NCBI RefSeq assembly: GCF_001661345.1 | Contig: NW_017962925.1 | Span: forward strand, 248,001-312,000 | Direction: 5' to 3' | Origin: Ascoidea rubescens DSM 1968 | Lineage: Eukaryota > Ascomycota > Saccharomycetes > Ascoideales > Ascoideaceae | DNA length: 64,000 nt | Shown: piece by piece, positions 38,759 to 48,973 of the stretch | How positions within the stretch are numbered: position 1 is the first letter of the stretch | Layout of the letters: each line of letters begins with the position of its first letter | Translations under genes and position numbers: made by a program | Notes under the pieces: model-generated | The model's database searches: none | What the model was told of the DNA's origin: nothing | What the model saw: only the letters and a program-made list of their open reading frames with translations

Positions 38759-40093
38759 TCAAGTGTCCTTTTTTCTTCTGAGGACCTTGTCAGCTTCCCA
38801 TACAGTCCTGTCGATGACAGCACCAACAGCAAGAACTCCTCCAACGGCCGAGCAAACACTCAACAAGAAGGAGCCCCAGCTTTTGGCGTACTGTTCTCTA
38901 TTGATTATTTTGAGTGGAGAAATGTCAAAGTGGAAGAACAACCCTGGGATACCACCTTTGGCGTGCAAAGTGTGAGGGTGATCTTCATCCTTTCCACCCT
39001 TCAAGGGCCTGTCGTGGAAAGTGGAGGAAAATTGGTTAGTCTCCAACACCGTGCTATTTAGGAACTCATATCTTGTCGAAACAACTTTCAAGTAGTGGGA
39101 ATATAGATGATACCTTTCATTTTTCAATGATTTGAAACCGTCTAATGGATGGGACGAGACTTGAATGGTTTTCAACCGATTCAATGAGGCCTTAATTGAA
39201 CTTTCTGGATCTTCACCAAACGAAAAATGGTTGATTACATGATTGAAGGAAAACCGTTTTGTTTTGTCAAAAAGAGACAAATCATGAATATGTTTCATTG
39301 GAGCAGAATGAGATGCACCGGGAGCAAAATGCAAATTACCTGCTATTCTGTTAATACTTGCTTTACCATAGATTCTGCAACCTTCGTTTAATCTTTCATT
39401 GATTCTAGTTACGTAGCCTTCTCTTTCACACTGTTCTATTTCTGAACCATCAAAAAATGCCCATCCATTTGCTGCATAGGCTTCCTTAACTTGTTTACAA
39501 GTTTGACAACATACTTTTTCTTCCTCGTTTTCAACTTTTTCGTTATTGGATTGATCTTTTGCCCCAAAACATGGACCACAGTAATCATGATCTAAATTGT
39601 ATTTGTTTAAATACTCAGGAGAGAATTGTTCCAAAAGTTGGTCATCATCAAAACTACCCTGGTTTTGGTTTTGGTTTGGCTTGACTTCAGTTGACGAATC
39701 ATCATATGACTCTCCAGATCCAATTTGCAAGTCTTCTGAAGCAATATTTTTTCCATTTAAATCCAATCTTATCTTCTTGAACCCATATTGAGCAACGTCT
39801 AGTTGTAGTTCACCACTAACGTCCATTATATCCAAAGTCAATAAATCACAAGGTAGATTTGGAAAAGTTATATCAACATTAATATCCAATCTCTTTGCAC
39901 GATCTCTATCGACAACTAATTCGGGTCTTATGACAATTGTTCTAAATTCATTCCAATCATTGATTATCAAACAAACCACAAGGATAAAGCAAACCAACGT
40001 TACAATTCCACCAGAAGTAGTTCTAATTCTGGCATCTTCCACTGTCTTTGCAAAGGCATCAAAGTTGACCAATTTATTCCTCGATGTTATCAT
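38759..40093 (-). CDS. ERV46: Erv46, COPII vesicle cargo-receptor subunit
   Basis: 444 residues from the ATG at 40093 (415 in S. cerevisiae). The short cytosolic N-terminus contains 'DAFAKTVEDARIRTTSGG', conserved in the Erv41/Erv46 family, then a membrane span at about 28-46. A large luminal domain holds paired cysteines ('CGPCFGAK', 'CCQTCKQV') and 'NEGCRIYGKASINRIAGNLHF'. A second span lies at about 405-428 and the C-terminal tail is 'RRKKDT', an ER-retrieval-like dilysine KKxx ending. Erv46 with Erv41 cycles between ER and Golgi and retrieves leaked ER proteins. The luminal Cys motifs and length point to Erv46 rather than the shorter Erv41. Confidence 0.95.
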   Translation of the reverse strand: MITSRNKLVNFDAFAKTVEDARIRTTSGGIVTLVCFILVVCLIINDWNEFRTIVIRPELVVDRDRAKRLDINVDITFPNLPCDLLTLDIMDVSGELQLDVAQYGFKKIRLDLNGKNIASEDLQIGSGESYDDSSTEVKPNQNQNQGSFDDDQLLEQFSPEYLNKYNLDHDYCGPCFGAKDQSNNEKVENEEEKVCCQTCKQVKEAYAANGWAFFDGSEIEQCEREGYVTRINERLNEGCRIYGKASINRIAGNLHFAPGASHSAPMKHIHDLSLFDKTKRFSFNHVINHFSFGEDPESSIKASLNRLKTIQVSSHPLDGFKSLKNERYHLYSHYLKVVSTRYEFLNSTVLETNQFSSTFHDRPLKGGKDEDHPHTLHAKGGIPGLFFHFDISPLKIINREQYAKSWGSFLLSVCSAVGGVLAVGAVIDRTVWEADKVLRRKKDT

Positions 40094-40947
40094 TTTGAAT
40101 CTCTCGGTTGAAAAGAAGAAAACGCTATGTTGCAGGTTAAACCACTCGAAAAAGAAGGAATACAGGATCTGAAATAAGATATTAAATCAAATGAAAAAAT
40201 GGAAAACAAAATGCTAGAAAAATTTCTGAAATATTGAAAGCTAATGGAAAACTCAGAAAACTTGAGTGACCTATAGAAATAATACAAGTGTTGTTCTTAC
40301 TTGGAAAAGTTCCAACCCACTAAGGTGGTATCTGAATCAAATATAATACCTGCATCACACCACAGAGGATCACAGTAGAGCACGTGCCTTGCATCACGCG
40401 TATATCACGTTTTGATTATTTCTGTTTCAGGATGAAATCGGAAAGTCCGCGAGTGCGCCAGAAAAAACGCAACATGTCACGCGACGTAGCGGCATTATCG
40501 TGCGTACTTCTGCAGACCCGCGTGGGTGGTTTTGTGATGCTGGATGATGAAAATCGCTGGGGCATCAGAAGCTTTTTCAGCATTTTCAGCACTTTCAGCA
40601 GCACTTTCAGCAGCACTTTCAGCAGCATTTCGATATATATCCTCATAGCCATCTTTACACACATTTTCAGAAGGGTGCTTCCAGTTCCATGCTTCTTCTC
40701 TGCCTGTTTCGTTAGTTCAATATATCAGCATCATCTTTGGTGTTTATTTTCTGCTTTTCAATTCACTATCATTGATTCAATTTTTGGCTTATCAACCTAT
40801 TTCTCATCTGATTGCTCAATTTAACTCAACACATTCCAATTCTTTCAATTCAATTCTTATTGTTTTTACCTATCCTGCTTTGTTGGTTTCTTTTGCTTTT
40901 GTTTCAATTCTTTCATCTATTAATTTACCAGTTCTATCTCTACAACA
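40094..40947. promoter_or_regulatory. Divergent ERV46 / MNN4-like region with CACGTG, ACGCGT and a 12-bp repeat
   Basis: 854 bases. A CpG-rich patch at about 40378-40540 carries CACGTG (40381-40386), ACGCGT (MluI cell-cycle-box-like, 40396-40401), ATCACGT and several CGCG words. An array of AGCAGCACTTTC follows at about 40588-40630. A 131-codon ATG frame (40432-40824) crosses the region but has repeat-derived composition and is not called a gene. Confidence 0.5.
40588..40630 (+). repeat. 12-bp tandem repeat (AGCAGCACTTTC)
   Basis: About three copies plus flanking degenerate units in the leader or promoter of the MNN4-like gene. Confidence 0.8.
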
Positions 40948-43566
40948 ATGTTTTTCATTCCTGTTAGAAGATTTACTTTGAAAAAGCTGCTTTTTTTAAT
41001 CGCTTTGCTATTTATCTTAATATTTTTAATAACAAAATCAAATAGCCTCATATCGTTCAACTTGTCTAAAGTTCTACTAAAGAACCATAATCCCTACTTG
41101 GTCAATTACTATGCTATACATAATCACGATAACCAATATTTTCTGAATTATGATTATAACAATCATAACAACTTTAATAATAAGCTTGTTAGTCTAAGTG
41201 ATCTTAATAACAATAATAATAACAACAATATTGATCAGCTCAATAACGACTCAACTATACCCAAAAATTATATAATCGATCTTTTATCGAAAAAATTTTT
41301 ACCTGCTGATTACATTTTAAATTCAAATCACTCTAATCTTGATCAAATTAACAAATTGGTTAAATTAATCAATAAAAACAATATTAATCAATATTTAAAT
41401 AACTTGCTACTAAATAGAAATGAATTCGATCCAAGGTTAGCTCCTCTTCTAACCTTATCTTATTTCAAAAATCATATTAAAAATAATCTCAATAACAACA
41501 ACAACAATCATAATAATAATATCAATTTTATAAAAGATTTTAAAGTTCCTTTTAGTTGGAGCTCCTGGGTTGATTTAAATGCAAAATTAAATGTATATAA
41601 AACCAAAAGAAACCTATTCTCAAAAAAAATACTTGAATTAACTTCTTGTGAAGATTTTAAATCAAGATATGAATTAAAAAATTATATACCTCCCTTTCCT
41701 TGTGAAAATGTAAATATTAATAATTACAACAATTCAATAAATCATGTCAATAATAAAAATAATAATAATATAAAATTTCCCTTTGCCATAACCAACTTTT
41801 TTAATGCAAAAATTCACCCTGATGCGAGAGTCATATTTGGTGCTTCTTATCTATTATACTCAGCCCCAATACCAAAACGATTATTCTTCATAAACGCGAT
41901 CAATAATTCTCTTTCACTAATCTTGCCAACAGATCCAAATTTAAATGATAATGATATAACTTTTTTATCGGAATTCTATATAAACAATGAATTTAAGTAT
42001 AATATCTTTGATAAAAATAACCAAAATAACAATCATATTGAATGGTATCAATTGATTTTCAACGGTTTAAACTCTCAAAATGAATTGGCTCAATTATCCC
42101 ACCTATTACTAAATAATAATTATTTATCTATTTCAAATGAATCTACTAATTATCTTGATACTACACGATTAATTAATCAACCACTTCTTACATCAAATAA
42201 TAGTCACTCATTTTTATCGAAAAGGAAAGACTCTCTTAATCTAAATAAAAAAAGCTTCTTATGGAACACGAGTAACTACTTGAACAACTTGAACAAAAAA
42301 ATTATTAATAGATATAACTTATCAAATTCAGTAAATGACATTTTTGAAAATATCAAAAAACTAAATAACAGTAAAGATATTTTGGACACTGATTTAGACA
42401 TTAACTTGAAAAAAACTATCGATCATTCTATTTCAATTAAAAAAAATTTTCCAAAGTTTTTTCATGAAGCAAGTGTTGTAGATAGAGCAGCTGGCGCTCA
42501 TTATGATTGGAGATTTTTTAATGGATTAGATATTCCTCCAGAAAATCATGGTGCAATTTTGCATCGTTTAACAAGAGCCTGGTTACGATTTTCAGAGAGT
42601 GCTGGCTTGAAAACCTGGATAATGCATGGCTCATTACTAGGGTATTGGTGGAATGGTATGAATATGCCATGGGATCAAGATTTAGATGTTCAAGTCACAA
42701 TGGATTCATTGGTTCACTTGGCTAGAAATTATAATCAAACTTTAGTCATTGATTATTCATTATCTAACACCGAATTATCAATGGGTTTAGGTAGTTATCT
42801 AATCGATGTCGGTTCAAGTTTTATTCAAAGAACTAAAGGTAATTCAAGAAATTTGATTGATGCAAGATTTATTGATACAGCAACTGGTTTGTATGTTGAT
42901 ATAACTGCAATTGCTAAATCTCACAAGGGAAATTTATTTATCAAGGAAACTGACGAAAAAAAAACTAAAAAAGTTAACGAGTTAAAACAGGCTTTAGATC
43001 CAGAGTACATTACAAAGCACACCATTGAAACAATTAACCAAGACGATTATAACAATCAATTATATGAAATCAATGATAAATTGTATAACAGTAATGAATT
43101 ATATAACTGTCGAAATAATCATTTTTATTCTTTGGATGATATCAGTCCATTAAAACCAATATATTTTGAGGGAGTCAAGGGATACATTCCAGCAAATTTC
43201 AAGAAAATCTTAGAAAGAGAATATAATAAATCTCTACTGAAATATAGATATTGGGGTCATGTTTTTAGAAGAAGTTTAAGGTTGTGGATTCCATTAAAGG
43301 AGTGTAGTAACAGGAAAAACGATCAAACATGTCTTAGAGACTCAATTAAAAGTGAAATAACGTTTATACAAACTAAAAATTTCACTATTTTTCACAAAAA
43401 ACAAATGAACCAAATAATAAATAACAATACAGTACCAGAAATCAATTATGATTATAACCCAGAGCATGAATTTATTGTATTCAAGGACGATCCATGGATA
43501 GTGAAAAGGACTAACAAGCTAATAAGCACCATCGTTGATGAATTCAATTTCATTACAGGCTTATAA
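40948..43566 (+). CDS. MNN4: Mnn4-like Golgi protein with LicD domain (mannosylphosphate transfer)
   Basis: 872 residues from the ATG at 40948. A type II signal anchor at about residues 12-30 ('KKLLFLIALLFILIFLI') is followed by a long Asn-rich luminal stem. The C-terminal half contains the Mnn4/LicD core: 'FFHEASVVDRAAGAHYDWRFF', 'TWIMHGSLLGYWWNGMNMPWD' near 558, the nucleotidyltransferase-type 'WDQDLDVQV' (DxD) near 575, and 'GLYVDITAIAKS'. S. cerevisiae Mnn4 is required for mannosylphosphate addition to N- and O-glycans in the Golgi. The Lys/Glu repeat tail of S. cerevisiae Mnn4 is absent. Several Mnn4 paralogues (such as Mnn14) exist in yeasts, so exact orthology is open. Confidence 0.82.
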   Translation: MFFIPVRRFTLKKLLFLIALLFILIFLITKSNSLISFNLSKVLLKNHNPYLVNYYAIHNHDNQYFLNYDYNNHNNFNNKLVSLSDLNNNNNNNNIDQLNNDSTIPKNYIIDLLSKKFLPADYILNSNHSNLDQINKLVKLINKNNINQYLNNLLLNRNEFDPRLAPLLTLSYFKNHIKNNLNNNNNNHNNNINFIKDFKVPFSWSSWVDLNAKLNVYKTKRNLFSKKILELTSCEDFKSRYELKNYIPPFPCENVNINNYNNSINHVNNKNNNNIKFPFAITNFFNAKIHPDARVIFGASYLLYSAPIPKRLFFINAINNSLSLILPTDPNLNDNDITFLSEFYINNEFKYNIFDKNNQNNNHIEWYQLIFNGLNSQNELAQLSHLLLNNNYLSISNESTNYLDTTRLINQPLLTSNNSHSFLSKRKDSLNLNKKSFLWNTSNYLNNLNKKIINRYNLSNSVNDIFENIKKLNNSKDILDTDLDINLKKTIDHSISIKKNFPKFFHEASVVDRAAGAHYDWRFFNGLDIPPENHGAILHRLTRAWLRFSESAGLKTWIMHGSLLGYWWNGMNMPWDQDLDVQVTMDSLVHLARNYNQTLVIDYSLSNTELSMGLGSYLIDVGSSFIQRTKGNSRNLIDARFIDTATGLYVDITAIAKSHKGNLFIKETDEKKTKKVNELKQALDPEYITKHTIETINQDDYNNQLYEINDKLYNSNELYNCRNNHFYSLDDISPLKPIYFEGVKGYIPANFKKILEREYNKSLLKYRYWGHVFRRSLRLWIPLKECSNRKNDQTCLRDSIKSEITFIQTKNFTIFHKKQMNQIINNNTVPEINYDYNPEHEFIVFKDDPWIVKRTNKLISTIVDEFNFITGL

Positions 43567-44557
43567 TTTACAGCTGGATTAATTGATAAGTTGAGCATCT
43601 GAAAATTCGCTTCTCTTTTCTACTCGCTTATTTGGATTTAGGTTTGAGATAAAAATGGTTTTCATTTTTTGTTGAAAAGTCAGCATTTCAGTAAAGTTAC
43701 ATGAATTGAAATTTAAAGATATATAATGATAGTAAAAATATAAATTACAAATTATGAAAAAATGCAAATGAGAAAACAACCGAAAATATAAAAAATTCAA
43801 GAATAATATTGGTTTATTTTAATTTAAAAAGTTTAATTTTTTAAGCTACTAAACATGGACTCAAATTGAAAGGAATAATAACAAGTTTGCAGTTTTTGTT
43901 TGAACATAGGTTTTAAATATTTAAATACCCTATTACTTGTTTCATCTGGTTTATTGTGCTTTTTTTTAAGTTTATAATTTTATTAAAAAAGCTTGAATGA
44001 ATTTTATTTTCAATCACCGACATTTTGTTTTTGAATCAATAGCATATCTGTGTATTTATCTTCAAAATGTCTCCTAATTTCAGATAATAGGGTGTTGATT
44101 TTACTTTTTTCTGAAAATATTAAAACTTTTTCATTTACACCACCTTTCCAAAGTTCAATCTAAATAATCCACAGAACGATATAATATAGAAAATAGACTA
44201 GCCATTGATCCCAAATCTTCCAATACTATTCTTAACTTATTGTATTTAAGATTTGTATTAAATGAAATGTCATTAAATGATGTATTATTTAAACTAATAA
44301 TGGTGTTCTAAATAAAAAAAAATACATTTTCCTAAATTTTTTTGTAAAACCTGCCTTTTTTGGAAATTTGCGGGATCTCTTTCCATCAGTAATGAATAAA
44401 AACTTTTCATTCAAGATCAAAAAGCTCTCATAGTAAAATATACCATTTGTTGGTACCAATTGCATGATTTGGCACTTTGAGATTGGCTTTCTTCCAGGTT
44501 TTAATGGATCGAACTTTCGTTGAAGAAACCATAATTACTAACATTTCAACTATTTAG
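43567..44557. other. Convergent spacer with a possible gene remnant on the minus strand
   Basis: 991 bases. A minus-strand frame stays open for 79 codons at 44289-44528 with protein-like composition ('GRKPISKCQIMQLVPTNG', 'NEKFLFITDGKR'), but has no start or recognisable family. The rest is AT-rich with no visible feature. Confidence 0.35.
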
Positions 44558-46682
44558 CTATTTAACTGGTATGTACCATAGTGCTTCTCTATAGAAATCA
44601 ATTTTTAAATTTGGAGCTTGAGCTCTTAACTGATTCAATCTAAATAAGGAATTCGAAGCTGGCAGCTCGTATTTGATTTCTTTAGTGTTTGGCAATGTTA
44701 TAACATCTGAACTAATTTGTATAATTGTATCAGGCAACTTCAGGTGAGTAATATTGCTCCATTGTGATAGCCCTTGAGTGCTTTTTAAACGGTTTGATCT
44801 TAAATCCAACATCATATCATGTTTGTCTTCAGGCACTAAACTGGGCTGCTTTTTAAACATTGCATTGAAAATGCAATCATTGAAAATGCAATCATTGAAA
44901 ATGCAATCATTGAAAATGCAATCATTGAAAATCCAATTGATTGCAAAATAATTTGGTTTGTCTTGTTCAATTTTTTCTATTTCATTGCCCTCTAACCTCA
45001 TAATGGCACAACTATTCAATTCTTTCAATAGTATTAATGTTTTAATTTGGTTTATTGATAGATCCAAATGCTTCAAATTCTTTAAACACTTTAAATTGTT
45101 TATTTCTGTTATTTTATTATTACGTAGACCCAATATAGCTAATTTTTCCAAAAATTTGCCTTTTTTTGTGAGCTTAAACTCAGATATGTTGTTGTCTGAT
45201 AAATTGATATGGCGTAAATTGCCTAAACTCTCAATGTTTTCAACAATCTTTATTTTGTTTTCACAAAGACCTAAAAATGAAAGTTGGGCTAAGTTGTCTA
45301 GTTGCTCGATTTTTTCAATCCTATTACTTCCTAAATCTATATTTCTGAGATTAATCATTTGGTTAAAATTTCCAATTTTTGATATAAAGTTATGGCACAA
45401 CGTAATGCTCTTTAAGTTTAGCAATTTGGAAGCAGGTTTTCCAATACTCCTAATCATACTTTCACACATATTTAATTTTTCCAATTTGGGAATATCTGCA
45501 AATGCGTTATTAAAATTATCAATAGGATTATTAGATATATCTAAGATTTTTAAATTTGGTAATCCTCTAAGTTCTGCAATGTTGCTGACCAAATTATGTG
45601 AAAGATATAATTCCTCCAAATTCGATAATGCATTTAGATTTGCGATTGATTTGATAGAATTGATTTTTAAATAAAGCTGCTTTATATCTTTAAACTTGGA
45701 AACATTATTAATCTTCATAATGGAGTTGTTATTTAGCATTATTTGGACCAATTTGTCACACTGGTTGAAATTTTGGAACGATTTTATTTTATTGAAACAC
45801 AACTTCAAAGTAACCAAGTTTGTAGGGAATTTCACATTTTTTATAGTTGCAATTCCATTGTGTGATAAATCCAAATACTCGATTGTGTCAGAGAATTGGA
45901 TATTCTTCAAACTGGGACAGCTGCTGTTTGCCAATTTGAGATGTTTTAAATCCATCAGTTTTAGCACACCGGAATTCATTTTAGAAAAGCACACTCCTTT
46001 CAATTCTAGTGTAGTAAACTTGAACGAATTATTGTTGACATATTCATCTGCAAATAACAACTGAAGTTCAATTTTATATTCTTCAGGATAATCAGGTGTG
46101 TTGGTTTGATAATGCAATGCAGGACATATGGCATTGCTGGACTGTTTGATGTTATCATAATTAAATTCTATTGTTTCTAGTGATTTTCTTTGTGAAAGCA
46201 TCACATTTTTGATTAATGATATAAATGTTTTCAAATCTGAAACCGTATTGAATTTAGAAGGCGTTGCGAGAACCTCAGAATATAAGTTTGATCGAAGGAA
46301 AATTGACAATTTTTTGATCAGACCTAACACTGAAAACATATTTTGATATTGGTCTATTAAGTTTGGGTTTGAAAGCATCATATTAAGATATATATTTCTG
46401 GAATACCTATTGAAATATTCATTAAACACTGCAGCATCTGCCAGTGACAATGTTAGGATATGATTGGGAGTGATTTGGTCATTTATAATACGAAGATAAC
46501 GACCAGGAAGGTGAGACTTTAGTTTGATGTTTTTAAAGATAAGTTGCAAAGAAGTTGTTTTAACTAGTGGATTGGTCGAGGAGACAAATAACAATGTTTG
46601 GCCAACAGAGTTTGGTGAAAATGGCGTCAAGGATGTGAGGTGGCAATCCGTCCAATAGATTTTGTCTGTCGTTGGCAACCAT
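44558..46682 (-). CDS. F-box / leucine-rich-repeat protein split across two reading frames
   Basis: The long frame (44558-46678, about 706 codons) has no ATG near its 5' end. In the next frame an ATG at 46682 opens 40 codons that spell an F-box start: 'LLDGLPPHILDAIFTKL'. The expected F-box continuation 'VGQTLLFVSSTNPLV' lies in the long frame, so the product needs a +1 shift near 46607 (between CTC and GTT); no intron signals lie there. The long frame then carries a helical linker and at least 13 Sds22-like LRRs (about residues 230-580), with units such as 'LNALSNLEELYLSHNLVSNI', followed by a cap with a 5-residue repeat. F-box plus LRR predicts an SCF ubiquitin-ligase receptor. The gene could be frameshifted by mutation or sequencing error, or use programmed +1 frameshifting. 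I do not recognise a one-to-one S. cerevisiae homologue. Confidence 0.7.
44864..44938 (-). repeat. 15-bp minisatellite encoding Phe-Asn-Asp-Cys-Ile repeats
   Basis: Four perfect copies and one imperfect copy of ATTGAAAATGCAATC (plus strand). Read on the coding strand they give FNDCI four times in the cap after the LRRs of the F-box protein. The unit length is a multiple of three, so frame is kept. Confidence 0.95.
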
Positions 46683-47548
46683 TTAAAATTTTGATTTAAA
46701 TAAGTTTTTTAGGATGTAAGTAATATCAAGAATATTTATTGCTCGAAAAAAACAGAGCAAAGTACCTCAAATATATATTGAGGTTTTCGTTTTTAGAGAT
46801 ATATACAATCTGCGCAATTCAAGTAATGTGCATGTAAGTGCATTGATATGCATGTAAAAAACAAACTAATTGTTTTTTTTCTCTTTCATAGCAGCTTTGT
46901 GTATTCTATTGCTTTCTTGCTTCTTCAAACCACAGTCTCCTTCTCGATGGCCTTAGAATTGATAAGCTATCTGATCAACTAACCACTTTCATTGATTAGA
47001 TATGGGATTGTGACATGCAAAAAATTTAGTCAGCATTTCAATGTTCACTGCTTCGTTAGTTAGATTATGTACTTTGGGTAGATTTACAATTTTAATTGCA
47101 AAAATTTTTGAAACCTCATTATTACTTTCAGTTGATTTAATCTCCGAAGTTTTGACTAATACATTAAACTTAGATGTGAGGGTATTAACTTTTAAGCTAT
47201 TACAATTTAATTTGTGTAATTTCAAATAGTTTTGATGATAAATTTTTTGATGGACTTTAAAATAAAAATAACCGATCTGAATTACTTTTAACGCCAACGA
47301 TGGTTTTTGGAATTTTAATCAAACAACTCAATCTCCATGAAAATGACAGGGCTTGAATGAAATGGAGATCAAAAAACCCAAATGACACAAAACCAAAAAC
47401 CACTTATATATAAGCTATTATCGCTTGCTTCCTTCTTTCATCTTACTAGTATTGTAAATCAAAGTAATCATATCCATTCTACTTATTTAGAAATTCGTTT
47501 TTAATTTTAATCTTCAAGAAAAGCAGTCTGGAACTAATCAAAAAAAGG
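46683..47548. other. Divergent region between the F-box/LRR gene and an orphan gene
   Basis: 866 AT-rich bases. ATGCATGTAA-like words repeat at about 46828-46860. A minus-strand frame without ATG is open at 46989-47297 with a slightly LRR-like composition, but nothing shows it is expressed. Confidence 0.35.
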
Positions 47549-48048
47549 ATGAATGCTACAGATCAAGGAACCAGTAACGCTGAGCGATATGCACTATCAG
47601 GATTGGTTTTAGCAGCAATCAGCTTTACAACTGTAATCTCGGCTGGTATCTCGAATGCAAAAGAAGAGGCCTCTACATCTACAACGTACTTTATAGCAAA
47701 ATGATATCACTTCCTTTTTTTGCAGAAAGCATCCCTGCTGTTCCCATTTTATTGTTATTAGCCATCTTCTCAATTATTTCGATTTTTCTCTCAATTTTCA
47801 AAGGTTGGCGTAAAACAGAGGAAAAAACCATTACAATGGATATGATATTTAATAAACCAACAATCCCGCCAGCTTCTCTTTTAGACACCCTTAAAGCTAA
47901 ACTAAAAAATCCTTTTTTAAAAGAAATTATATCTCATCCAGTTCTCCCAATTGTCAATTCATCTTCGAGAGATAACCCAACTCATGAAATTCCAGAAATG
48001 TCAACACAAGAGTTTAATGAAAGATTATTCAAAATTTTTCTCACATAG
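47549..48048 (+). CDS. Orphan small membrane protein with two spans, probably spliced
   Basis: The best model is join(47549..47645, 47726..48048), 139 residues. An 80-nt intron (GTATCT donor, TTTTTTTGCAG acceptor) joins MNATDQGTSN...'VISA' to 'ESIPAVPILLLLAIF' in frame. The product has two hydrophobic spans at about 15-32 ('ALSGLVLAAISFTTVISA') and 36-55, then a basic/polar tail with 'STQEFNERLFKIFL'. The branch point is not obvious, so the alternative is two overlapping short frames: a 51-residue one (47549-47704) and a 115-residue one with its own ATG (47701-48048). I recognise no family. The clean splice into a second span favours one gene. Confidence 0.5.
47646..47725 (+). other. Putative intron in the orphan membrane-protein gene
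   Basis: 80 nt, donor GTATCT, pyrimidine tract and TGCAG acceptor. No good TACTAAC-like branch site, which lowers confidence. Confidence 0.45.
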
Positions 48049-48151
48049 TTATCAATAAAACCCAATTTTTCCCAAGAGTTATCTCTTAGAAAATCACTTA
48101 TAAAATTTTCTTATTATTTTGAAAAATGCCCTATGTCATTGCTAATAGATT

Positions 48152-48973
48152 ATGGTTTTCGAACATATGTGTAATTATATAGTCAAGCCTAATGTAATTG
48201 AAATTCTAAAGTCCAAAAAATTTGTGATGACAACAAAAAAGGAAAAAATCAAAATTGGTTATTTCTTTGCCAAAAACAAACATCTTTTAGTTGAAAATTT
48301 GGCTGCTGTAGATGTTGAACTATTTTCAATGGTTAATAATAAAATCGTGTATAATAGCCAAGCAACAAACCAAATCAACGATATTCACAATAATGAAGTC
48401 AATAATATTGAAAATGCGGTAGGTACCACAGATTTGTCGGTTTTAAAAGAAGAACTCCCTAAAGTCGAAATGATCAAGAATAATTTTAAACCATTTTTGA
48501 GTTCAGATCACCAGTCAAATTTTTTAGGTTATGTCGAAATATTTTATTCCTCTCAAAGTTTACAAAATCTTATCATAGATTTTCATAAAGAAAACCCAAT
48601 TTTTCAATTGCAAAATATTTTGGAAGAATATTTTGACATCTATGAAAACATCACTGAAAACTATTTCCGATTTTCTCCGGAAGAACGGTATCTTGTATAT
48701 AAGATATTAGGAGGATTCGGATGGATCGAATTTTTTTATCTATATTTGCCTATTGAAAAATTATTAGAAATAAACTCTGTGATGACTTTAGCCGAATTCA
48801 AAAAAGCCATAAACCAGTTGTTCAAGCATATTTCAGAATATGAAATTCAGAAAATAATGAAAATGAACGTTTCTTTTAAAGGCAATTTTTTTTTGTTTTG
48901 TACCAACAGGACATCTCGACACAGTTGCTCTTGCTTTAGAAAAAAGTTAAATTTTTTTATGAAAAGTCGCTAA
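48152..48973 (+). CDS. Orphan protein of 273 residues
   Basis: An ATG at 48152, 103 bases after the previous gene's stop. The mostly helical, Lys/Glu/Asn-rich sequence carries motifs such as 'VIEILKSKKFVMTTKKEKIKIGYFF' and 'EERYLVYKILGGFGWIEFFYLYLPIEKLLE'. No signal peptide and no clear membrane span; no family recognised. After a T9 homopolymer at about 48896-48904 the last 30 residues become Cys/Arg/Ser-rich and unlike the rest, whereas one frame over the sequence reads 'FVPTGHLDTVALALEKS' then stop. A one-base slip there (biological or in the assembly) is possible, so the C-terminus is uncertain. Confidence 0.5.
   Translation: MVFEHMCNYIVKPNVIEILKSKKFVMTTKKEKIKIGYFFAKNKHLLVENLAAVDVELFSMVNNKIVYNSQATNQINDIHNNEVNNIENAVGTTDLSVLKEELPKVEMIKNNFKPFLSSDHQSNFLGYVEIFYSSQSLQNLIIDFHKENPIFQLQNILEEYFDIYENITENYFRFSPEERYLVYKILGGFGWIEFFYLYLPIEKLLEINSVMTLAEFKKAINQLFKHISEYEIQKIMKMNVSFKGNFFLFCTNRTSRHSCSCFRKKLNFFMKSR

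Noticed and set aside
40432-40824. 131-codon ATG frame upstream of the MNN4-like gene
   Set aside because: Much of it is the translated 12-bp repeat and T-rich leader; no conserved motif; it lies directly in the promoter and leader.
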